A DNA stretch of 64,000 nt from Drosophila persimilis (Eukaryota; Arthropoda; Insecta; Diptera; Drosophilidae). The position numbers and the translations under genes were made by a program. This document shows positions 1-13,043 of this stretch, one piece after another; the first letter of the stretch is position 1, and the number at the start of each line of letters is the position of its first letter. The notes beneath the pieces are model-generated. The model made no database searches, was not told the origin of the DNA, and worked only from the letters and a program-made list of their open reading frames with translations. The stretch covers positions 1,793,001 to 1,857,000 of the forward strand of contig NW_020825332.1 in assembly GCF_003286085.1 (NCBI RefSeq), read 5' to 3'.

Positions 1-461
1 TACAGAAAATGGAATACAAATACGCGAAGCTGCTGCTGCTCCTCAGCGGAAGAAGAACAAAAGGATGGATGGATGGATGGATGGATGGGAAGCCCTTCCA
101 ATGCTCGGTGAAGAAAAAAACTTAATCCTGGAGCCAGGAATGGAATACATTACAATAATAATGCCTGTGTTCCTTGTGGGATTAACAGGTGGAGCAGAAA
201 ACGTATCGATTACCACAAAGGGGGGGGCTTAAGCTGCTAAAAGAGGGGCGGAGTTGGAGGGACATCGATAGGAAAAAGAAAGTGAGAATATAGGAGAGTA
301 AGAGCTGAGGGCACTCTTAAAAATATTGCTTGCAATAATTGTTGGAATAAATTCTTGGAAAAAGTACTAATATAATCATAATAAAGAATTTTTTATTTTA
401 TAATTTTTAATTTTTTTTTTAAAGAAATTATAACAAAAACAAATGATTAAAAATCTTTGAT
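1..461. other. Non-coding, AT-rich intergenic or intronic DNA
   Basis: No gene is seen. A short (GGAT)6 array lies at 63-88. Two ATCGAT-type words occur at about 205-212 and 265-272. From about 310 the sequence becomes very AT-rich with long A and T runs and leads into the imperfect tandem repeat that follows. Any short open frames here are composed of homopolymer codons and have no coding character. Confidence 0.6.
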
Positions 462-816
462 GTACCAAAAACTAAATGTTTTTTGGTATAAATTAATGAA
501 AAAATATAATAATAACTTAAACATTTTTTTTCATTTACTATTTTTGTTTTGTTTTTTAAGTTAAAAAATGTTGAGTAAAATAATGTTTGAAAATATAATA
601 AAAAAAAAAATTGTATGTACCAACAATTTTTTTTTCATCATTTGCTTGCAGTATTTTATGCAATAAATTCATGAAAAAAATGTCAAATAATAATAATTTA
701 ACAAATTTTTTTTTTTCATTTAATATTTTTGCTGTTTATTTTGTAAGTTTTTGTGGTATGCAGTAATGTTTGAAAATGCAACAAAAGCAATAAGATTAAA
801 AAATCTTTGATGTACC
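462..816. repeat. AT-rich imperfect tandem repeat, about 2 units
   Basis: The words TTTGATGTACC (ending 466 and 816), GTATGTACC (ending 621) and AATGTTTGAAAATATA / AATGTTTGAAAATGCA recur with a spacing of roughly 155-195 bases. Between them the same order of landmarks repeats: an ATGAAAAAA run, a TAATAATAA run, then a T-run followed by CATTTA and TATTTTTG. The two units are strongly diverged and A/T-rich, so this is an old duplication. It does not match any mobile element I recognise. Confidence 0.55.
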
Positions 817-3107
817 AAAAAGTTAAAAGTTCGAACCCTCTTTCCATTGAATTTTAAACAATACCCCTTCCCATTCCCATGCCCATGCCCAATTTCGTGT
901 GTAATTTTATAGTCTTTTCCATTAATCTGACCTTTTAAGCCTTTTCCCTATCTTTGGGCCAATATCGGCCGCCTCTCTCTTTCGTTGCTTGGGCCTATCG
1001 GGTTTTTACTATCGTTTATGTAATCGATGGCCCCGTCGATACATTTTACTTACAAAAAAACAGAAACAAAAAAAAAAAAAAACACTTTCAAAGGTCAGCA
1101 AAATTGAAAGAAAGAAAGAAATAAAAAACCTCAAAAAAAAAAGAAGTTTGCACAAAAATAATTGAAAGAAAAAAATCAACTGTGGGGAGGGGAGGGGGAG
1201 AACACTTAAAGCGGAAATGCCAAGAAAACGGAACACAAAAAATGTCTCATTTTTCAAGTATTTCCAATCGCCTCAATCGAAACGAACCGAAACGAATCGA
1301 ATCGAACCGATCTATATTTAGGAGGAAGCCCGCAAAAGCCGTAACCGTAGCCGTAACATACTCGTATAACACCTCTTGTCCGAAATTACCTCGTGGGGTC
1401 ACACAGTGGTCCCCCCTGGAGCCCGCAATGGCCAGTCGATGGCGAGACAATGAGAGAAGTCAACAAGCTGCTGCTGTCGTCGTCGTCGTCGTCATCGTCA
1501 TCTTTTTATAGCCACCATTTGATTGGGTCTTGGCTGTTGGCTCTTAGCTCTGGGGTCGGTCTCTCCATAACAATTAAAGATCTGACATTGATATTCCACT
1601 GTGAGATTTTCTATGCATTTTTCTGTGTGGATTGTGCGGTGTGTTTGCCTCATAATTGTGTATTTTGTGGCAGTTATTATTTAAGCCTTTGGTGCTTGGA
1701 CTTTGTTTGTGGCTGTGGATCCATTCCATAGAAGACAAATAATACCGATCTCCGATACAAAATTGTATCTGTATCTCGGTTTCAGCCTTGACTCTTGGAG
1801 CTGTCGGTTTTTGTCTCTCTCTCTCTCTCTGGCTTTTGTTTGGTTATTGATTTTGAACAACAACGAAATGCGCAACAATGTGAAATAATTGATCACGTTC
1901 ATGGTCCAATTTAGCCAGGGGGCAGGCATGGGTCAGGGGGGAGGTGGGAGGGTAGGGGGGTGGGGGGATGCCTGTTTTCAGGGTTGCAGAATGGCAACAT
2001 TTTTGCGGGTAAATAAGTTTTCGAGAAGGCCTCAAGGAGCGGTCCAGCAGAACTTTGACAGCCGCTTTTGTTCATGCCTCTCTCTCTCTCTCTCGCTCAC
2101 TCTTTTGTGTGTGTGTGTGTGTGTTGGCCTCAGCAATTAAAAGGGCTTAAAGGGAGCAACAAGCAACAAGCAACAAGCAACATCTGGAGCCTCATCAATG
2201 TCTGAAACTTCAGCCATGGCTGTGGGGCGTCCTTTCACGTGTTGTGTTCTACCAAGTGGGGGAGGAGGCGGGGGCGGAGGAGGCACGCTCTCTCGCTGCC
2301 GCTTTGGCCTATAAACTGAAAGTAAGACAAACAACTGACATTGCAACAACAACAGCAGCAGCAGCAGCAGCAGCAGGCACTCCATGCAACAGAATAAGGC
2401 ACACACCGCCATGCCACACACACACACACACACACACGCATCATCAAGCACATGTGAGAAGAGCTGTGAACCGCTCTGCCCCTCCTCTTTGGCAGGCGCT
2501 GAATGGGAATACAAAAAATATTTGACCTACATCAAGTTTTCAAGTTGCTGCTTGTTTTGTCGTCTCTTCTTTAGCTTCTTCTGGCCGCTGGCCTCTTCTT
2601 CCCCATCGTCTTTCTTTTTTTTTTTAGTCGAAGCTTCTTCGCCGTCAATGTTCATCATCATCTTTATCGCCATCATCGGCATCATCCTCATCGGATGCTA
2701 CGCTTTATTTCTCTCTTTTTTTCTCTCAAAGCAAACCACAACATTTGCGGATACTCTTTGGTCAACTGCAGGCGGCAGTGTCTCCACCTCCTCCTCGGCC
2801 TCGGCCGCTGCAACCATCTGTCTCTGTCTCTGCCTCTGCCTCTGTCTCTGCCTCTGTCTGCTGTCCTCCCAGTGTGTCGTTGCCTCCGTGTCTTGATTGT
2901 TTTCAATTTTGTACAGCATTTTCATTAATTTTTCAACCTACCTATCGTCTGTCTGTCCATCTGTCCATCTGTCCATCTGTGTGTGTGTCAGTGTGTCGAT
3001 GCGTCTTGCCTTGCCCCACAGCGCCCACGCATCGAAATATTGAAAGACTTTTTGGACCGACGATGACCAGGCAAGGCGTGTGGGTCTACGTCACAACGTC
3101 ACACCCC

Positions 3108-3139
<32 letters not shown>

Positions 3140-4167
3140 TCTATCCACTGATTCATAAAAAACCAAATTTGAATTTATTTTCGGGTTTTACATTTTTGTT
3201 TTGTGGTTTTTTTTTTTTTCTGTAAGTCTCGTGTTTTGCTTTTGCTGTTGGATGGAAATTTGCATATTGGTCAGGGGGGGGGGGGGCTACTGAATATGTT
3301 GTCACAATGAATTCGATATTTGTGGCAAGGGGGCAAACATTTTTGAAAAAAAAAAATCAAATTGAAACTCTGGATAATGCGGGATAATGTCAGAGGTTTA
3401 ATGTTTCTTCTTTTCCCGTACAGAGTTTTTAGAGAATTAAGGTTTTGTATTTGGAGTGACTTTTGGGCTAGAAAACATTTGAAATGTGCCAAAAAAGGGG
3501 TTTATTTTTGAGTTTGAATAATTCCTGATAAATGTACGATTTTTAAAGTTGTTTAAAAATCCTCCACCGAAAAGATGGGGCAATGGTTTATGCTTAAGTT
3601 TTCAATTGAATTTCCCTTTTCTTGTACTTTTTGTGTGGCATTTACGAGCAATATACCACAATTTACAGTTACTTAAGTGTTTGCTGGGGGGCGGGGGGGG
3701 ACTGGTTGGGGGAGCAACCAACAGTTTCCGCTTTTAAAGTGTTTGCCCTGTAGCTTTTTCTTGGCTTGAATTTATTGTATATCCCCCTAGATTCCCCCCC
3801 CTTATGCCCCCGCGGGAGACAAAACGTGGCAGCCACATTCAGTCTCATAGATCGCTTGGCTCTTGGGTGTGGGTGTGGGTGGGGGTTGGGGGTTGGGGGT
3901 TGTGAGTGTGGGTATATCGTATAACCAGAGAGTGCAAACCGGGGGAATGCGCTCCAATGCACACAGCAGAGATCTGCAAACAGTTTTAGCCATGTTCCGA
4001 TGCAAATGGCTTGCGAAAGGCCTCACGAGAGAGAGAGAGGGAGAGAGCGAGGGGGGGTGGCGGACATAAGCGGGAGGCTTGCCTCATGCAAATGAGCGCA
4101 AAATTAAATAATTAAACCAACGCCAGGGCAAGCAAAACGACCAGCAGACATCGGACATTGGACATCG

Positions 4168-4198
<31 letters not shown>

Positions 4199-5518
4199 AT
4201 GCCACTGCAGCAGTGTGTGGTTTTGCTGTGTGTTGCACAAACCCGAAACTGGCACAGCAACTTTTTCTTTGACTCCACAATCCGAGATCGGACTCTGAGT
4301 CCGAGTCCGACTCTGAGTCCGGACTTGTAACCGTTTCTTTCATATGTGGAGCGTTAATGAATTGCCATAGCCAATAGCTCTGGCAGCAGAAGCTGAAGCT
4401 TGAGAGTCCGATGCAGTGGGGCATGTGTGGTGTAAGTGGCCACATTAGGGTGCCGTGTGCCGAGCCGAGCCGTGCCGAGCCCGCTTACCGGATGGGAACG
4501 GAATTGGAGAGACTTGCTTGGCAATTAAAAGCGGCCAATTGTCGCCCAAGTTGGCCAATGTCCACCACGCCGAGAAAAGTCTTGCACCACACACTCACAC
4601 ACACACACACAGATTGCAAATCATTAATACATATACATATATTAACGCTTAATGCTGACTGTTCCACTTGGGTGTCATTCAACCACCACGTGAGTGGGTC
4701 GCCGCCATGAATCACCATCCCCCCACCATCCCCCACCACCCCACCACCCAGACTTACTTTTCGCACCCGAGTGCTAAAAAAAAACTTTTGACTTTGCATT
4801 CAATCTATAAACAATTTCTCTCTCTCTCTCTTGGTTTCTTTTCAGGTTAGTAGGCTACAGGCACGGCTCTGGCACGGCTCTGGCTCTGGCTCTGGCACGG
4901 GCACACAAACTTTGACTTAAGTTCACGTTGAGAGGTAATTGTTTATAATTGGAATTATATAGCGAGCGATTTACTGTGAAATTTAGTTCAGTTTTTCAGT
5001 TTAAAAGACAAGCAAATTACCACCAGAACCGCACAACAACAGCAACAGCAACAACGAGAACGAGAACGAGAACGAGACAAATGCTGTGCCAGTTTTTATG
5101 GTCTAAAGAAAAAGTGCCGGAAATAATTGTCTTAAGTAGTTTGAACTTTGCGCATAAAACAAGCCACAAAGGGGAGGCGGGGGATGGGGGACGGGGGGCG
5201 GGGTAAGAGACCGACTAACAACTAAATGAGAGTCGCTTTCAATGTTCCTGTCCACGAGTGGAGCCAGCCACCAGCCACCAGCCACCACCTCATTTTCCCA
5301 TCAGAATAGCTTGAGATCTCAGCTCTAGGCTCTAGGCTATAGATTGCGAGGTCAAACGAAGAACTACAGCAGATTTAACGCTTTGAAATGGTAGCACGAG
5401 TATTCCCACGTACGAAAGACCCACGTTTTAGGCCTGAAAAATTAATGAGATATTTGTGGAATGTTTTCAAAGATTCCCATATGAAATATTTGCTGGCACT
5501 AAGACTTAAAAGAGATCT
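817..5518. other. Non-coding, microsatellite-rich
   Basis: No gene is supported. Contents include CCCATG-type repeats near 870-890, CT runs (about 1814-1830, 2078-2094, 3106-3134), GT (2106-2124), (CAG)8 near 2352-2377, CA (2416-2437), an imperfect TCTGCC/TCTGTC block (2814-2866), CTGTCCAT repeats (2948-2980), a 13-base G run (3274-3286), GTGGGT/GGGGTT repeats (3865-3900), (GGCT)7 at 4171-4198, CA near 4590-4611 and GAGAAC repeats near 5055-5078. The open frames across these blocks translate the repeats, on both strands, and do not look coding. Confidence 0.6.
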
Positions 5519-6308
5519 AGTTCGGTTTTGGGGCACAAATAAACCTTCAAAGAATAGAGCTTTTGCCTAGTAGATTTTTAGCCAAGAGGGAACCTCCTTT
5601 TAAGCAGTTTCTTGAGCTTTTGGGAGTATAGTTTGGGGATAAAATAAGTTCGGTTTTGGGGCACAAATAAACCTCCGAAGAGCTAGATTTTTACCTAAAT
5701 AGGAGCCTTCTTTTAAGCACTTTCTTAAGCCTTTGGGAGCATAGATTGGGGATAAAATTAGTTGAGTTTCAGGTCACAAATAAACCTCCAAAAAGCTAGA
5801 TTTGTAGCTTCTTTAAAGCACTTTTCTAAGTCTTTAGGAGCATAGATTGGAGACAAAATAAGTTCGGTTTTAGGTCACAAATAAACCTCCGAAGAGCTAG
5901 ATTTTTACCTAAAATGGAGCCTCCTTTTAAGAACTTTCTTCAGCCTTTTTTTAACCAAAAGGGAGCCTCCTTTGAAGCACTTTCTTAAGCCTTTGGGAGC
6001 ATAGATTGGGAATAAAATTAGTTCGGTTTTGGGGCACAAATAAACCTCAAAAAATCTCTATATTTCCCTGTAGCTTCTTACCCAAAAAGGAACCTCCTTT
6101 GAAGCACTTTCTTAATCCTTTTTTAACCAAAAGGGAACCTCCTTTGAATCACTTTCTTAAGCCTTTGGTAGCATAGTTTGGGGATCAAATTAGTTCGGTT
6201 TCAGGTCACAAATAACTCTCCAAAGAATAGAGCTCTTTCCGTATAGACTTTTACCCCAAAAGGAACCTCCTTTGAAGCACTTTCTTCATTCTTTGGGGGT
6301 TTTTTATA
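5519..6308. repeat. Tandem array, six diverged units of about 100-170 bp
   Basis: Six units begin with AGTTCGGTTT or a close variant at 5519, 5647, 5760, 5861, 6020 and 6192. Each continues with CACAAATAAACCTCC, an AGCTAGATTTTTACC-like stretch, GAACCTCCTTTGAAGCAC, TTTCTTAAGCCTTTGGG and then GCATAGATTGGGGATAAA. Units 4 and 5 hold an extra internal copy of the TTTTAACCAAAAGGGA / CCTCCTTTGAAGCAC segment, which explains their length of 159-172 bases. The array is not open in any frame over a full unit. It resembles a young intergenic satellite-like array rather than a gene. I do not recognise the family. Confidence 0.9.
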
Positions 6309-8244
6309 CCTTGTTTATATTTTATTTAATAATTGAATAATAATTTAAAGATCGCCCCCCCAAAAAAAGGTCTCCCTTTCTCTTAAAGATGCAATATTTA
6401 GATACAACAGCACGGGGCATTCCCTTCCCTATCCGAGAGATCACATTTTTTTGTTGTTGTTTCTTTTTGGGGAAATACTCGCATTATGATAATTAGAAAT
6501 GAAAGTAAAATTGTGTTGTGTCTCTGTGCGTGGGGCCATGACCAGGCACAAAGGCAGAGCACTCCACGGGCCCCAATCCACAGTCCACAGTCCGCAATCC
6601 ACGCAGAGCACTCCATGGATTGGCCATGATTGAGCAAAAAAAAAAAAAAAAAAAAAAATAGCAAGCCAGCGAGCAAACAAAAATGTTAAAAATATAAATA
6701 AACAAATCAGTGTCCGAGACAGAGAGGGGGCAACATTTTGAGAGCATTTCGAGAGCGTTCTTGAAATTTCAATTCAGTGAATTGTCGATTTTGCACAGTA
6801 GCCCAATAACAAAAAGAAAAAAAAAAGAAAACAGTACTGCCACAGATACAGATAGAGATACAGATACAGATATGTATATCTGTGCGTATGCAAATATATT
6901 TATGTTCAAAGTCATAATCGATGACTCCCCTGAAAAGTGCGCCAGAGCAGACCAACTTTGGGCTTCACTTCACTTTCTAAAAATGAACAAATTTCAGTTC
7001 AATAACAAATTTTTTTCGCCGCCTGACAGATGGAAAATATTTTCGGCTTTTGATAAATGATGTTGTGGCGCAGCCATACGCATTTCAATACCCCCTAAAG
7101 AGAGCATTGGGGTATAAGCAAATGCACAACTATAAGGTATGATTAGATATCCTTGATGCCAGAATCTGGCTCCGATTGGACCATTATTATGGCCAGAATT
7201 GACCAAAACAAACCCACAGTTTGGCTGCTTGAACACCTGGCCTTCGAGTGCCAGAGCAACGAGCTTTCATCTGTGTAAGCCGAGTGCTGGGTGCTTTTGG
7301 TGTCGACTCCGAATGTTGGCAATCATTTGATATATTTTACATTGGAGTCTCCGCCCAGCGGGAGCGGGATGCGGGAGGGGGAGGGGGAGGGGCATCTCTG
7401 CCGCTCTATCAAAATTGATTGCCAACAATTAAAAGTTAAATATTGAAAATTAAAAAGCGAATGTCAAACGCTGGTAAAAAAAAACTCTGGCCATACAAAT
7501 TTATGCATTTTTTTTCTCTCTCCCGAATATATATATCATACTTTTTTTTTTTGTAATAACTCGTTAATTTATTTGTAGCAATTATTAATGCAAACACGGA
7601 CACAAAAAAAACCAAGTGAAAATATTTATATACATATATTTCATATTTTCCCTATATGTATGTGTGTGTGTGTGTGTGTGTGTATGTGTGCATGTAGTAT
7701 ATATAGAAAGCGAAAATTTCGTTTATTGTGCATCGAATCTTTTCGGGGGCTGCTTCTGGCTTTTGCGCTTTATATCATGCATAAATCATATCCTGGATGC
7801 ATTTTTTTGTCGTCAAACACTATTATAATTACATTTTAATTTATGCAAATATGTGTATGAAAAATTAGCAATAGCTACGTTGTTTTCACCTTTTTTTCCC
7901 CCTATTCTTTCTCTGTGTTTGTGTTTGTTTTTGTGTACTTTGTGTTTTATTTTTGTGTGCGTGAAACTAATGACAAAGTGGCAGGCAAAAAACCAGTTAA
8001 AATAAATCCAAACAACAATTTTTAAACGTTTTGAGCTTACAAAATTGCTGGTCAAACAATGGAAAATGATTTTAAAAAATGTATTATCAATGTGGAAGGG
8101 AGCCTAAGCCCCGCAGGTTATTGAACAAAAACTGCTAAAAGTGTTATAAATTTATAGAACAATTGTGGCATTATATTGTCACAGTACACTAAGACCTCTA
8201 AAATACAAAGGAAAAAGGATATGGAGGGGAAAGGGGAGAGTTTC
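6309..8244. other. Non-coding region with A23 run and small arrays
   Basis: No gene is supported. There is a 23-base A run at 6636-6658, AGATAC/AGATAT repeats near 6844-6873, GGGGGA repeats near 7374-7392 and a GT array near 7662-7683. A TTATGGCC word lies at 7187-7194. Stretches such as 7060-7260 have mixed composition and could hold regulatory sequence, but nothing decisive is visible. Confidence 0.55.
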
Positions 8245-8554
8245 AACCTTTCAAATAGTTCCAGCAGAAGAAAAAGAGGGATAGGGGGCTCATCTCTGAA
8301 AGAATCTCTCTAGAAGAATCTTCCAAAAAAGCTTAAGTTCCACAAAAAAGATATTTGGGTAGCCCAGATCACTCGCAAAGCACCAATGCCTCCAATGAGT
8401 CCACAAAATAGCTAATCGAAGAGGAACCTTTCAAATAGTTCCAGCAGAAGAAAAAGAGGGAAAGAATCTTCAGAATTAATCTTCCACAAAAGCTTAAGAT
8501 CCACAAAAACGATCTTTGAAGATCCCAAATCACTCGCAAAGCACCAATGCCTAT
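8245..8554. repeat. Direct tandem duplication, 180-bp period
   Basis: The word AACCTTTCAAATAGTTCCAG starts at 8245 and again at 8425. Both copies go on with CAGAAGAAAAAGAGGGA, AGAATCTTCC-like words, AAAAGCTTAAG, TCCACAAAAA and then TCACTCGCAAAGCACCAATG. Copy 1 carries about 40 extra bases after the GAGGGA word. The copies are close enough to be a recent duplication. No coding potential is seen. Confidence 0.9.
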
Positions 8555-11301
8555 ATTGGAGACAATTTTAAAAGTAATTTAATACTTTTTTTGGCTAAAA
8601 AATAAATAAAAGGTGGAAAGAATATGGAGGTACTATTAGATGATTGGAATACACAGCTTAGAATCCACAAAAGATGCTCTTGCAATGTGTTTAGAATCCA
8701 ATCAGCAATAAGGATAATTTTGAATAGAATTGGGAATTTGGACTGAGATTGCATACAAAATCCTCATCATAGAGGGGACTTTCTACCTCGAAAACCATCC
8801 AATAAAGTGCTTTCCCTGGAAGTCAATCGGTGTTAAATGCCGCAAGCAAAAGCCTTGTCTGTATGGGCCCGGGTCCTGGCGAGTATGTGGGCAGAATAAC
8901 GGAGGATAATAAGAGAGAGAAACCTAACAAGCATCGAAACGATGAGACGATGAAACTGTGGAAGGGCCTTCGAACCACTTGAGCCGAGAATTATTCCACT
9001 CAAGCGGCTGTCAGAGGAAGAGCCAGAGAGTGGGCCAACAGATTTCAGCCACACGCACACTTAGAGACGGTAGCAGTGGCAGCAGCATGTTGAGGCAATT
9101 GTTAAAATTCAATTTGAGGCTTCTTCCTGTTACACGTCAAAATGTGCAGAAGGGGAAAACTTTTGGGGCCAACAAGCTGCCAAGTGACCTTGTGCTGCTC
9201 AACCAGAGATACAGAGATACACGTACACACAGATACAGATACAGAGATACATCTGCAGAGGAAGACGAATGCGATTGCTCGTATATCAAGCGCTTATCGG
9301 GGCGGGAGCATCCGAGTTGTGTGGCCATAAAAAGCGTTTTTGCACTTCCGTTTGCTGTACCTCTCCGCTGTCAAAAAGTGCCAAAGTTTCGGATATTCGT
9401 ATCTCAAACAGCAAACAGCAAATGGCAGCGAAAACAAAGCTATCGAATGACGAACGGCCAACACCTGCCAAACGACTCGAATTACAATTTTTTTTTTTTG
9501 ATATCATATTTCATAATCGATGCCATATATCCATCCGTTCGTCTGTCTCTCAATCCATATGCAAACTCGCAATCGCAATCGCAGTCGTAATCGCTTCTGT
9601 CATTTTTGCGCACAATTAGCGATGATTTTCAATAGCAGCCACAGGAATCAGAGTAGTGGAGTCTGTGCCTGCCTGTCACTATGGATTTGTGTTTGTCCAT
9701 CACGTCACTGGTGCTCCTATTCCCCTCCATCTCTTTTTCGCACTAATTGTCGTTAATGATGAAATTACGGGATCCCAGATAGCCAACAATGAGATCAATA
9801 AAGTGCCAAATAGAGCGGGCAGACAAAAAAAAAAAAAACGATAGATATAACCCAGAAAGAGACCAGACCCAGACCCACAATCGACTTGTCAATCACAAAT
9901 TTGATCAATGAGCCTCCATTTGAGCGAGTTTTCTGTGTGTGTTGTGTCGAGTGGGCGTTCGAGTGGAGTGGAGTGGAGTGGAGTGGAGTGTGGGGGACAA
10001 GGCTATGTGTGACGCCTATAATAGAGTTTTGTAATGCAAATCACTTTCAGTTTTTGAAATATGTAGCTCAGGCCTCGAAATGGTGCGTACGAGAGAGAGA
10101 GAGACACGGCAAACAGTAAGAGAACTCAATCAATACTGTATTTGTAAAGGCAGGAAATAAGGTTAATGTAATTATAAGCGCATAGGCAATCATTAGATTA
10201 GTCACTCCAGTCACTCAATCGCTTCAGGGTACTGGAAAATAGTGGGCGGAAAGTGAGAGAAGGCAAGGCAGTAGCTTAACAGCCGGAACTCAATTATGCA
10301 TGCACTTCAATACAATTCTCTCTCTCTATCTCTCTCTCTCTGTCTTTGCATTCGATCAACTCTTCTTGTGGATGTCCCTTTCTCACTCTCTGGCTCTTCT
10401 AAAAGTAACTTTTCCATGCTCTCACGCTTTACTTTTCATTCCATGCCACCATTCTTCAAGGAACTCTCCCGCCAAGGCTCACTCTTGCCAATGGATTAGC
10501 TTCCAGTAAGAGGAAGGCGACGTCGTCCGATGTGGTGAGGGTCCATCCACTCTAACAACTCGCCTTCTCGGCCCTCAGAGAGGCAAGCGCTAGAAAGAGA
10601 TAGCAAGCGTTACACGGACAGACGGATGGACCCTCGAAAGAGAGCAGTTGCAGTGAAGACGTCACCTGATCAGCTTACGCTCTCATTTCGATTCTCTTGT
10701 CAACATTCTTCCGCCCACGCACTCTCTTGCCAATGTGGGAGTAGGACAGCCCTACTCTTGTCTACGCACTCTCTTTCCCCCGGCACTACTTTCGAGGGGG
10801 GACTCCATAGCGGAATACTGAGAGCAGGACAAGGCTATGCCACCTCCTGCTCTGCGTCTGCTCAAAGATCAGAGTCAGATTCAGAGTCAGAGTCAGAGTC
10901 AGAGTCAGAGTCGTGTCGTTATTTTTCGCATTTTTTTCGATTCAGTTCGAATCGGTTTGAACCAGTTCTGAGTCATCCAACCGGCTTTTGGCAAATATTT
11001 TTATGGCTAGGCTGCACGCGTCGCTCAATTTAATTGCCGCCGACTAAAAAAAAAACAACAAAAAATGCAAAAAAAACATTTTTTAATTTACATTACTCCC
11101 TTTCCACCACTTCCCTCTCCTTGCTCTCTCTACCCCTCCTCTCCCTCCTCCCACCTCACCATGTCCGTGTGTCTCTGTGTGTTTGCATTTGTTGTTTTCG
11201 CTTTCAGCTTTGTTTCGCTTAATGTGTTTTCTGGCGTCATTGTTGCTGTTGGTTAAGATTTATTTAAATGCATTAAACTTTAGAGGTCAACTTCCTTTCA
11301 C

Positions 11302-11336
<35 letters not shown>

Positions 11337-12905
11337 TGTCGTTGGCAGAGCAGCGCGAGCTCGCGAGATAACGGCCTCAGACTCGTCTCCAGTCTCTGTT
11401 TTTTCATCTCCGTTCATGCCGTTCAGCCGTTCAGCCGTTCAAGGGAGGGACCTAGAACAGCGCAGGGCTTGGCGACATTGAGATACCCTTTAATGAAACA
11501 ATACCCTTCTGGCCATCTGCACTCGTCCGAACAGCGTAGTCCACAGACCACATCCAGTAGAAGATCTTCTGCGATGCCCCTACTCCATGCTACCCTCTGT
11601 CTCTGCTACCCCTCAAAATCGGCCACAAAATGTGACATGTGACAAGTTGTTGGCTGTATTTCAATGTCGTTGAGCCTTCTTTTTGTTGCTTTGTTTCACC
11701 GTACATATTTTTGCATGCCATTCAACATGAGATTGCTGCTGGTGCTGCTGTAACCGTAATTTTCCATCCATATGACCTGCCCAAAAATTATTGAATGTGT
11801 AGGCGAATAAAAATCTCATCTGGAGGTTCATTTCAATTGAAATCCTCCACAGCAGAGCGAAAGGCAAACCCAAAAAAAAAAAAAAAAAGTGAGGGGTGGG
11901 GATGGCAGGGGGTCTCCTCCACACACATATTTACATTGTCGTTGTCAATTTTATGACCGGGGGAAAAAGGACAACAAAAAGGAAAGAAACGAGTAGAACG
12001 AAACGAAACGAAACGAAGAGAAAAGAAAAGAAAGTGAACAAGGAAGCATGTCAAAAAGTAACTGCATAAAAGTTCCTTGTAAATTTAATAAACTTTTATA
12101 GATGTGTCTGTGTGTGTGGAGCAGCAGCTGCCGTTAATGCGTGTGTGTGTGCGAGTCCTTGTTGCCCCTAACCAATATTGTTGTTGCCCTGCTGACTGCT
12201 GCCTCGGCATCGAGTGATTGCTCCATGGGGTGCACTTTGGCGTTGCCAGCCATGACAAAAAAAAAAAAAAACCCGAAACCAAAATCAAGTGAACAGTAGA
12301 GAAAGGAGCGGGTGTGGGGTAAAGAGACAGCGGAGCAGAAGAACGTGACGACGGGGCCAAGGTGTGTGCCGGTGAGGTGAGGCATTCGAAAAGGATTGCT
12401 CTGCCGTTAGTTGCTTTTTCGCTTGTTTTTTTTTTGCGATCGAGCGAGCGGGAGATCGGCTAAAGGTGACCCAGAAAGAGAGCAAGGCCTCACCTTACAC
12501 ACACATCCGCCTTGGGCAGGAGTACCGCAGAGCAGGAGAGCGGTGGAGGAGCGGTGGAGGAGAGCGGGAATGAGTACCATGAGAGCAGAAGAGCTTTCGC
12601 AGGGCAGCAGAAGTGCACACCCGCACACACACACCCACACACACACACCCTCGCACACACACACACAAAATAAACTTTTATTGTATCCGCATTTCAGTGT
12701 CACACGACGACATCCGACGACATTTTGCTTTTCTTTCGCTTTGCCTTTCCTTTCTTTTGTGCGCGGCTTGTCTTTCTCTTTTGCCGCCGCTGCCGCCGCT
12801 CTCTCGCTCGCTCTCTTTCAGTTTTCAGTTCAACTTTTGCCACATGCCAGAGATTGATACTTGCGGCGAAAGTGATTTATAGACTGGCCTGGCCTTCACT
12901 CCCTT
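8555..12905. other. Non-coding, GAGA-rich and microsatellite-rich
   Basis: No gene is supported. Contents include AGATAC repeats (about 9207-9252), a GTGGA pentamer array (9961-9990), a block from about 10220 to 10860 dense in CTCTCTTGCC / GAGAG words, (TCAGAG)n near 10866-10913, a GAC triplet array (11305-11336), AACGA repeats near 11995-12020 and CA arrays near 12613-12668. The 210-codon open frame near 8958-9590 is built partly from AGATAC repeats and a T run and shows no G/C-ending codon bias, so it is not called. Confidence 0.55.
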
Positions 12906-13043
12906 CCCCTACCCCTACCCCTACCCCTACCCCTACCCCTACCCCTACCCCTACCCCTACCCCTACCCCTACCCCTACCCCTACCCCTACCCCTACCCCT
13001 ACCCCTACCCCTACCCCTACCCCTACCCCTACCCCTACCCCTA
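12906..13043. repeat. (CCCCTA)23 hexamer array, TAGGGG on the minus strand
   Basis: The array is 23 perfect copies of CCCCTA over 138 bases. The minus strand reads TAGGGG, one base different from the vertebrate telomere repeat TTAGGG. Drosophila telomeres are made of retrotransposons, so this is best read as an expanded microsatellite and not as a telomere relic. Runs of four G separated by two bases are expected to fold as G-quadruplexes on the minus strand and i-motifs on the plus strand. Confidence 0.97.

Noticed and set aside
12906-13043. Telomere fragment
   Set aside because: Drosophila chromosome ends use retrotransposons and no telomerase repeats; a perfect CCCCTA array is better explained as a microsatellite.
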